Of a stretch of DNA of 64,000 nucleotides, positions 57,048 through 64,000 are shown one piece after another. The position numbers and the translations under genes were made by a program. The notes under the pieces are model-generated. The model made no database searches and had not been told where the DNA came from. It worked only from the letters and a program-made list of their open reading frames with translations. Within the stretch, counting starts at the first letter, position 1. Each line of letters begins with the position of its first letter. The DNA is from Blumeriella jaapii (lineage: Eukaryota > Ascomycota > Leotiomycetes > Helotiales > Drepanopezizaceae), in the NCBI GenBank assembly GCA_009599575.1, contig VWND01000026.1, forward strand, positions 124,001 to 188,000, given 5' to 3'.

Positions 57048-59308
57048 ATGGCCGCTCCAGTTTCTGCCAACGTCTCGCGGGCTCTGGAGCAAGTAAAAAT
57101 GGTAGGCACTCTACGTACTGTACCTTTGGGGTCTCCTTGCTTGCGTTTGACTTACTTGACGCAGGGCCTGTACATGCTCTATGGGGCTTCCTACTTCAAT
57201 GAGGACGAGTGGATCAAGATCGATGGCTTGATTCACAAGGGTAAATACGTCTTTACCAGTGGCCCTGCCAATATCCTGGATTCGGAGAACGGAGACCTAC
57301 TGTCCTTTGATGATCCCAACGACCGTATGGCTGTTGACGTACTGGAGAAACCGCCCTTCGACAACATCGAGGAGAAGACGATCGTGGTTACGGAGAGCCA
57401 GGTCGACGCCGCGGCCGAGCCACAAGAGCCCATTCCTGCTGAGATCCCCCAGCGGGAACCCGTCGCAATTCCTGCAGCAGGTGGATTGGCTCTCGGGTAC
57501 ACACAGGCCCAATTGGACGAGATCAAGGCCTTCAACGCAAGCCTCACCAAAGCCAAAAAGAAAGGCAAGCCTAAGTGCAACGAGGACGAACAAGCCATTC
57601 CTCACAGCTCCCAACCCGCGGTTGACACTTCTGCTCCCAGCGAGCACGAGGCCCGGAGAATATCGAGGGAAAAGCAAGTTAACGTCCAGCCTGCAACAGC
57701 TGCCCTTTCAACTCCAAGCAGTCCCCAGTCCATAGACAACTCCCCGCCCAGTCCTGTTCATCCCCCCCCAGTCTCGCGCCCAACAAATAACACTTGGGCT
57801 ACTCCTTCACCACCGGCATCTCAGCAAGGTGTAGCCAGACTCAAAGTGGCGCCCGGCACGAAACTCATCGCTCTCAGAAGCCAGACCAAGCTTAACCAGA
57901 TCCAGCTCGAGATCCAAAAGGGCGACACGATCCAGATCATCGGCTACGTCTCGGGCATCACCCACACCGGCCTGAACATGCGCACGCGGCTTCGAGGCCA
58001 GTTGTCGGAAGACGTGTTCCAAAAGAGCACCGGTCATGCTCTCAGCAGCAAGCTCAAGGGCCTTGATGGCATCGAGCAGAACAACGCTGCTGCGTGGGAC
58101 GAGGTTCCGGTTACGCGTCGGTCGAAGCCTCCAGCTGAGCCTGAGCCCAAGCCCAAGTCGTTGAAAGAGCTGGGAGAGCTGGGAGGGCTCAATGCTAGTC
58201 GATTCGCACGGTATCCGAGCACCGAATCCGGGAGTGAAAAGGCCGAATTCATGTCCCGAAAGGAAATCTCCAAGATCGTTGACGACAAGGCATGCTGCAC
58301 CGCAAGACACGGCGACGGCACTGAGCTGACCTTCTCCAGATCGCGCAGATATTGGCTTCTCAGAACACTGTCACTTCGACCACCCCATCGCATCGCGGCA
58401 GCAAGAGCAGAAAAGAGCCCTGCCTACCGGTGACGCCCCGGACTCATACATGCTGGTAAGCTTCCGAACCCGAACCCCTTTCCCCCCTCTTCAGCCTCCT
58501 AGCTTTCTGCTTCATACTCATCCATCTCAGGTTCTGGGCCACACCCAACAGAGACTGTCGCTTCACCGCGGATGAGTGTCGTGACCTGCACGCCTTCGTG
58601 CCCGGCGTCACGCCCCATTTCCACAATGGCAAGCCAACATGGGGCTCCATCGCCGACTACCCTACCCCCTCCTCCAATCTTTCTCCGGCCACGCCGTCTT
58701 CCACCGACGACAGGGCCATCGCGGACAGGGCGGCGGGAGGCGTCGGCAGTCCCTCCGACCACGCCTTCAAGAGCAAGCAATCCTGCTTTTACTGGGCCAC
58801 CAACGGCAACTGCAAAAACACGGCCGAGGTCTGTCGATACCTGCACGCCGAGAGCCCGCACGGCGTGGCCCCCCAACCGGGGAGCAGGAAGTGGAAGAAG
58901 TCGTCGTCGTGGACCCGGGCGGACGACCCGACGCCTTCGGCCGCGACCGACGAGTTCGGCCGCAGCAACGAGAACCAGCAGTGGCGTGTGACCGAGATCC
59001 TCTCGGAGGACGGCACGGCGGGCGAGCAGGCGGTCCCGGTGCCGGCGGCGGACGACAGCGGCGAGCTCGACCTGGTGCGAGTCGTCGATGTGCCGCCGCC
59101 GGCCGACTGGCAGAACCTCGACGACCTCGACCCGCGTGGCTGGGGGCAGAGCGCGCAGAAGGAGGGCCTTGCCCTTCCCGAGCACGACGAATGGCCTCTG
59201 AGCGACACCTGGGACACCAACGCCGCCGACCTGATAAATGCAGGCTGGGGCGAGCCAAACCTACCGCGGATTCAGTCGCTGTCGGCGAATCCTCAAATGC
59301 AATGGTAG
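57048..59308 (+). CDS. CCCH-type zinc-finger protein (two fingers)
   Basis: Four exons, 57,048-57,101, 57,165-58,289, 58,340-58,455 and 58,531-59,308, give 690 residues. The start ATG sits in CAACCATGG. The 63-bp first intron has no stop and could be read through, but has proper splice sites (GTAGGC, TTGACGCAG). The N-terminal segment (about residues 19-80, YFNEDEWIKIDGLIHKGKYV) looks folded; I do not recognise it. A disordered Pro/Ser/Thr-rich middle follows. Finger 1 spans residues 431-452 (CX9CX6CX3H, WFWATPNRDC, CRDLH); finger 2 begins at 517 (CX8CX6CX3H, FYWATNGNC, CRYLH). Such fingers usually bind RNA. The tail is acidic and Trp-rich (DEWPLSDTWDTN). A role in RNA metabolism or silencing is inference only. 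Confidence 0.85.
58290..58339 (+). other. Probable GC-AG intron of the CCCH gene
   Basis: The frame before this point ends IVDDK and resumes IAQILASQN at 58,340 after CTTCTCCAG, with a CTGAC branch site. The best joining donor is AAG|GCATGC, a GC-AG intron of 50 bp. A weak GT donor (GTTGAC at 58,278, 62-bp intron) would also keep the frame, losing four residues. Confidence 0.6.
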
Positions 59309-60255
59309 CGAACGACCCTACTAGTCCCTGGGGACGTCGGGGCCAGAAAGGGATGCTGCTTCAGGATATGTGGCTGGAGACCTTTGGAAAAGAGCTGTTC
59401 TTCTGGATGCGTCCGTGTAGCGCCCAATGAGTATGGGTGTCTTCTTCTCTCGTTATATCTCTCTTGTTGTTTATATTGCTCGGGTGCATCTGCTGCTCCT
59501 TCTTCTGCCCGATCACTCACTCCCGTCAGTTGGCGTCGTTGCGTTCGTTGCCAGCGAAAGACCCGGGAATCCCCCCCCTCCCCCACCCCCCCTACTTCCA
59601 TTAGGAAGCGAAACCACAATACGTACCTACCTATACAGCACAGTACTAAGAGGACGAGATACTGCGGAAGAAGAAATGGTCGCGGACGGACCTCGAACCT
59701 ACTAGTATCGAACAAAGATACGTACACCTACCGAGTAGATACATCTATTACCTAGAAGCGCCTGGGGAAAGGGATGCGCGAGGGTGGCAATGTTGGAAAT
59801 TGGAATCTGGGATGAGTGCACAAAAGTTAACGAAAGAGAAATACATAAAAAAGTAAAAAGCGTGACGGGGAAGAGATGAGTGTGAGCGATGTTGAGCATG
59901 CTATGCGAGCATTCTTTCCTCCTCCTCCCCCCCCCCTCACCCCCCGCCTCAGGCTAATGAGCGATGGATACACATGCCTCGGCACCGAAAACGGCATAGG
60001 TGAATAAGAGAGGAATTCGATACGTATTCAGCGACATGCAACAAAAATCACTTGCGACCAGATAGCGCTCGATGGTTGGATAGATAGATTGGAAGGTCAA
60101 GGTCAAGGTATGTCTCGTTGGGCTGCAGCATACCTACTGCCAGTGTTTTCAGGTTGTTTCATAAGTCTCAAACAAACGTCTTGCTCTCCGTACCCAGAAC
60201 ACCTGTTCAGTCAATTTGATGCCCAAACTCCGAAACTAAATGCCTGATGTGTTCG
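59309..60255. other. Convergent intergenic region
   Basis: This region lies between the 3' ends of the CCCH gene and Atg29. It holds long C-rich tracts at about 59,568-59,592 and 59,925-59,946. Open frames across it (for example 59,384-59,755) lack family features. No RNA gene is seen. Confidence 0.6.
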
Positions 60256-61735
60256 TCAAAGATATCTACTCCTCAGCGCCTGGCTGATCGAGCTCATGCG
60301 ACTTGCCATACCGCCCCCAGCCTGCATGTTGCTTGCCAGAGCTTCTTCGAGAGCGGATTGTGTAACCGAGCATCTGCTCGTTCTATTAGCTCTGGTCTGC
60401 ATTTCGGGAGAAAGTGCCGAAGAGTATTTGTCGGGAGACGACAAGAGGACTAAGTCAAGAGGACGAAAAGCGAAAAAGAACGCACCATCCAAATCACTAA
60501 AGCTGCTCCCCATGCTCGGCGTCCCATCGCTTCCTTTCCCCTGTCCCGCCAATTCCGCGGTTCTCCTTGGGCTCAGCGGCCCGACAGGCCTATTTCTCAA
60601 ACCGCGTCCCATCTGCCTTCTCCCCGCATTTGTGGCTGGTGCGCTACTAGCTGAGGAGTCGCTCGTTTGTGATAGCACTCCAAGATCTTGGCTCCGTTTG
60701 CTAGCTGTATGAGGGTGTCCATGTGGTGTTTTCCGAGCGATATGACGAGGATCGCCGCGTAGGGTTGCAGAGGGATCTTGATGTGCTATTGGCATAAACG
60801 CCGGTTCTTCATCGTCTGAGTCAACAGGATCTAGACCCCCTTGAGTAGCTTTCTTGATATATCGAGGACGGTTGCGGAGAAGTCGTGACTGGTGAGGGGG
60901 TGGCGAGTCAGAGCTTGAATCTGAGGATGAAGACGAGGAGAGAGGAGGTGAAGATTCGACGGGCAGACGGCGCGGTTTGTTCGCCGGTGAAAGGGAACGT
61001 CGGAGTGTAGCTTGATGCAGTCGGGGGCTCGTCTGCGGTTGAGGCAAGTTCCGGGATGTGATCATCGTGTTCACTGAGGAGGTTTTCGGGAACGGGGATT
61101 CCGTAGCACGAACGGGCATCGAAGATTCATTTCGAAGTAATGGTGAATCCTTCCGACTTGACAGAGCAGAAGCAACTCGTGGACTCGGCCCTGCAAAATA
61201 TAAGCTTAAGCCGGCAGCTGTGATGTTGTACTGACCGCCCCCACCCGAGCCCGTCCTCTTCATTCCTTCTCCCCCCGCGGATTCAGATGTATTCCAAGGG
61301 ACTGGAGAAGGCGCCGCGGAGCCTTTCGACACGCCAACTTTGCGCATCTGGGCCCGTACTTGGAGGAGCTGACGTTCGTAGAGCCATGCTGCTTGCTGGA
61401 GGAGAAAGGCAAGGGTAACTTCGAATTTCGTGGCTCTGAGTCGTTAGAACAGCTTCGCAGGTAGTAGCAAACTCACAGCTCGTTCCCTGATTCTATTAGA
61501 TAAATTTTGATGTTGATTCGAAGGACTTACAGTCTATGTCACTGTTCTTGGAAGCTTTGGAGAGGATCTTCCAAAGCGCTTTGTCTTTCGAGGCATCCCA
61601 ATCAACCTAAACATTGAGTCAATCAGCGGAGAAGCGTCTGCGGAGTTGAGGCTTTTGTACAGATGGAGGATCGATAAATTCTCCGCGGGCGAAGGGGAGT
61701 CGGATGAAGACCGTGTACGAGGGTTCGGAGCTCAT
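60256..61735 (-). CDS. atg29: Autophagy-related protein Atg29; one-base frameshift in the last exon
   Basis: Six exons on the minus strand: 61,661-61,735, 61,531-61,606, 61,477-61,486, 61,236-61,435, 60,486-61,190 and 60,256-60,373, about 394 residues. The start YTVFIRLPFARGEFIDPP, then WDASKDKALWKILSKAS, DIDWNELATKFEVTLAFLLQ and AAWLYERQLLQVRAQMRKVG is the Atg29 N-terminal domain (about residues 6-90). The middle is Ser/Pro-rich and disordered. The end GSDGTPSMGSSFSDLD, SVTQSALEEAL and MASRMSSISQALRSRYL is the conserved fungal C-terminus. Atg29 works with Atg17 and Atg31 as the scaffold starting autophagosome formation at the pre-autophagosomal structure. With the best 5th intron (60,374-60,485) one base is missing at about 60,370 (GATGC-TCGG), so the spliced length is 1,184 nt. 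Confidence 0.93.
60374..60485 (-). other. atg29: Last intron of atg29
   Basis: This is a 112-bp intron with donor GTGCGT, branch site GCTAATAG and acceptor GAGCAG. The intron at 61,191-61,235 (GTCAGT...TTGCAG, 45 bp) is also inferred, because reading through it inserts 15 residues not expected in the family. Confidence 0.7.
61477..61486 (-). other. atg29: 10-nt micro-exon of atg29
   Basis: On the minus strand the exon is GGAACGAGCT. It lies between a 44-bp intron (GTAAGT, CTAAT, AATCAG) and a 41-bp intron (GTGAGT, CTAAC, ACTCAG). It supplies WNEL in DIDWNELATKF. Skipping it would join T to AGCC and create a TAG stop, so it is needed. Confidence 0.8.
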
Positions 61736-62741
61736 GGTTGACGTTGAATGAGGAACGGCCGTTGGATTTCTGACGATGATGTTATCGGGCTCGGTGACGC
61801 TAAGATAAGAGCTCCGGCAGGATTAGCAGCCGAAGGGGGCTCGCTAACAGGTAGCCGAGAACAAAACACAGCACGACCAACTCAACCGGCCGCAGAGTTG
61901 TTGCTCAGAACGAAGTCCGGATGTATACGGATTGCTACTTCAACTACAGTATTTTCGGTTTATGTTTTGGTACCGGAGCACCTGATCTATTTACATCAGT
62001 GCAGTTGCTGGTTTACCGACGTTCGGAGACGATTTGAAGGTTGTGACGAGGCCCTTTTCTCTTCTGGAGCATACTACTCTACCAAGATATCGCCACATAA
62101 AGGAACCGAAGCCTGGGCCTGGGCCTGGGCCTTGTACGCGGTGACTCATCATAAACTGAGTCGATTGCACCGAAGTTGCCGGCAAGTCTATCATGTGGTG
62201 GAATATCTGAATCATCCTCATGAAATTCTTGTTCGGCATCTTGCTTCTGGAAGTTGTAATTTGCCGAGCAGGAATGTCACATCTAAACCTTTTTTTTTTT
62301 TCTCTTTTTTTTGAAATAGTATACGTATTTGGTATCGTGAATACTGCTTTTTGGTTACAAATATGTGTCATAAACCTGTTCTCCTGTAGACTGATTAGGG
62401 GAACTAATTCCGATGGACTTTTCTCAGAGCCAAAGAAAAAATCAGTTCAAACTGACAATTCATGACATTGTCACTCGCCTTGACTGGGCGACCATAAGCA
62501 TAACTTCAAGCAGCATTCACAGATGTCTTTGTCAACTCAGGACTGATTTGTGAATCACCGTATTTAAACATGCTGTTGATCATGACTCAAATCTCCTCAC
62601 CAACTCTGCTTATATACTACTACGACTTATTTTATTCTAGATGCCAATTACTTCATCAAACACGCAATCCTTAGAACACCAAGACGACCTCATCTTTGCA
62701 CCGAGCATAACATAGTTCATTCCCCTTTCTAGTCCCCCAAA
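61736..62741. other. Divergent intergenic region between atg29 and the repeat-protein gene
   Basis: This 1-kb region should hold both promoters. A short GCCTGG tandem lies at about 62,111-62,131 and a T-rich tract at 62,289-62,312. A 188-codon frame at 61,748-62,314 is judged spurious: no family motif, and it crosses the T-rich tract. Confidence 0.55.
62611..62616 (+). promoter_or_regulatory. Candidate TATA box of the repeat-protein gene
   Basis: TATATA in CTGCTTATATACTAC lies 126-131 bp upstream of the ATG at 62,742, and the stretch between them is CA/CT-rich, as expected for a fungal core promoter and leader. Confidence 0.4.
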
Positions 62742-63590
62742 ATGATATCCTGGACGCCTCTTAGCCTCGCTGGGCTTAGTTTTCCCATTCTGGTCGTCTT
62801 CGCCCACGCTCACCCGAGTAGATCTGTAGGATCAAGCTTGTCTTCGACGATTCTTCTCATGGCGGACTATCCGGATTCCCTCAAAACTATCTGTGCGACC
62901 CAGACACCCTTGGAAAGAGTCTTGGAACCCGTGGGCCTTTCTCCAAGTATCGGACACAAGGAAGTGACAGCAACTTCCCACTCTCTCGATGAGAAATCGA
63001 TGTCATCAGAGTCCATAATGCCAACAATTATGCACAAAATGCTTCCCACTTCTACAATCACTTCCGAAGTCTCCAGACCAGGTACAATTCTCATCGAGGT
63101 CATCTTTGACAGCAGCGTACCGTTCCAGGCAACGCCTGTCTCTTTTCCAGCCCCAACACAAAGCTTTGACATCGGGATCTCCACTACGAACGGCCTTCTT
63201 ATTGCAACCTCAGGTCCAGCTCCGACTGCAGAAACAAGTACAAGCTGGATCATGACAATATCAACGACCAACGGACTGATCATTGCAGTCTCAGTACCCG
63301 CACCAATTCCAACACCGACCCCAAGTACTGATTGGACCATGACAATCTCCACCCAAAACGGCCTTCTTATCGCGGTTTCCACACCTGTGCCAGACCAGGG
63401 CACCACGCCTACAAGCACTGCTGTACCGACCGAGAAGTCTGTTAGGGTGGAAACAGTGACGACGACCGTGGTGGCTTCTTCTACAGATGCCAAAGATTCG
63501 CAGAGTCAGGGCGCGAGGAAGACGATTCGGCCCATTTTACTGCTCACTGCTTACTGCATGGGCGTTTTGACGTTAGAAATGGTTTTCTAA
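62742..63590 (+). CDS. Secreted/surface Thr-Ser-Pro-rich protein with three tandem repeats
   Basis: One exon, 282 residues, with CAAAATG at the start. The first 22 or so residues (WTPLSLAGLSFPILVVFAHA) form a signal peptide with a likely cut after AHA. The body is rich in Ser, Thr and Pro, suited to O-mannosylation. Three imperfect repeats of about 30 residues lie at about residues 141-220 (ISTTNGLLIATSGPAP, ISTTNGLIIAVSVPAP, ISTQNGLLIAVSTPVP), each preceded by a hydrophobic strand such as WIMT or WTMT and joined by Thr/Pro linkers. The end is a basic spacer plus a hydrophobic tail (TIRPILLLTAYCMGVLTLEMVF), which could be a GPI signal or a membrane anchor. I recognise no enzyme domain. A cell-wall or surface role is inferred. 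Confidence 0.75.
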   Translation: MISWTPLSLAGLSFPILVVFAHAHPSRSVGSSLSSTILLMADYPDSLKTICATQTPLERVLEPVGLSPSIGHKEVTATSHSLDEKSMSSESIMPTIMHKMLPTSTITSEVSRPGTILIEVIFDSSVPFQATPVSFPAPTQSFDIGISTTNGLLIATSGPAPTAETSTSWIMTISTTNGLIIAVSVPAPIPTPTPSTDWTMTISTQNGLLIAVSTPVPDQGTTPTSTAVPTEKSVRVETVTTTVVASSTDAKDSQSQGARKTIRPILLLTAYCMGVLTLEMVF

Positions 63591-64000
63591 AAGTATCTTG
63601 TCCAAATGGGGCCGTATTTTGATGGTACAACATGAGATGTGATTGGTTCAGAAGGAAGCTCGAGACACCATCGTGAAGTGGCTGGTCTGGAATGATGTAC
63701 CGCAGTTAGAATGGATTCATTAGCAATTATAACATGGAGAGTTTTTCGAGATTCTTCTCGTGGCATTGCGCGTCCGCGATCTCGAAACGCAAAGACTTTC
63801 ACTTTTTCGAGCCTTTGAGATCAATTGACTATAGCTACGTGTGATTTCTACGTCAGATCTAAGCAGAATAGCATGACCCCAGGCTTAAGTAAAGTTGAAG
63901 GTTTTGTGGCAACATATCACGGAGAGTTGGTGGACAATTCTGTGTCCTGGGCTCATACCGCCTCTGCTACCTCGTGCGATTGAGCAAGTCTTTGTTTGAT
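63591..64000. other. Downstream intergenic end of window
   Basis: No gene is supported in the last 410 bases. A minus-strand frame at 63,587-63,802 overlaps the preceding gene's stop and has no recognisable features. Confidence 0.5.

Noticed and set aside
58499..59258. Minus-strand frames of 160-230 codons opposite the CCCH gene
   Set aside because: GC-rich shadows of a gene whose plus-strand frame has clear zinc fingers and splice sites.
61748..62314. 188-codon plus-strand frame between atg29 and the repeat-protein gene
   Set aside because: No recognisable motif, crosses a Trp-Ala tandem and a poly-T tract, and occupies the shared promoter region.

Overview
The window is from a filamentous ascomycete (Pezizomycotina). 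The evidence is short introns with CTNAC/CTAAT branch sites, an Atg29 gene with the Pezizomycotina layout, and about 50 kb of retrotransposon DNA carrying the signature of repeat-induced point mutation (RIP): extreme AT content, loss of CpA/TpG, and Trp and Gln codons turned into stops. The genus cannot be told from the sequence.

Positions 1-50,290 are a nest of Ty3/gypsy-type LTR retrotransposons, resolved here from LTRs, target-site duplications (TSDs) and reading frames. Four families are present. Family A (7.36 kb, 412-414 bp LTRs, chromodomain pol with a long C-terminal extension) has three copies: A1 (+, 1-4,426 and 11,789-12,202, left part outside the window), A2 (-, 4,427-11,785) and A3 (-, 22,868-30,231). 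Family B (about 6.45 kb, 262-297 bp LTRs) has four copies: B1 (-, 12,203-15,851, partial), B2 (-, 19,486-33,333), B3 (+, 35,970-50,290) and B4 (+, 40,919-47,345). Family E (+) is an older gypsy-like element split into 15,852-19,485, 33,334-35,969 and 50,291 to about 50,487. Family C (39,511-40,913) is a 1.4-kb LTR element without pol whose ends and polypurine tract match family B, probably a non-autonomous partner.

The nesting is: B2 in E with A3 in B2; B3 in E with C and B4 in B3; A1 in B1 with A2 in A1. All pol and gag genes except possibly the last 64 codons at the E end are broken by RIP. C is only lightly mutated and is probably the youngest or best-protected insertion.

At about 50.3-50.5 kb the composition changes sharply to normal GC. 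Positions 50.5-64 kb hold four genes: an Ost-alpha/DUF300 (TMEM184-like) seven-helix membrane protein (51,759-53,652, +); a double CCCH zinc-finger protein (57,048-59,308, +); the autophagy scaffold subunit Atg29 (60,256-61,735, -); and a small secreted or surface Thr/Ser/Pro-rich repeat protein (62,742-63,590, +). The Ost-alpha and Atg29 genes each lack exactly one nucleotide to stay in frame, which suggests assembly deletions or very recent mutations. Atg29 needs a 10-nt micro-exon. Intergenic DNA here is rich in micro- and minisatellites and in a recurring TAC(A/T)GTAC motif. No rRNA, tRNA or CRISPR was found.
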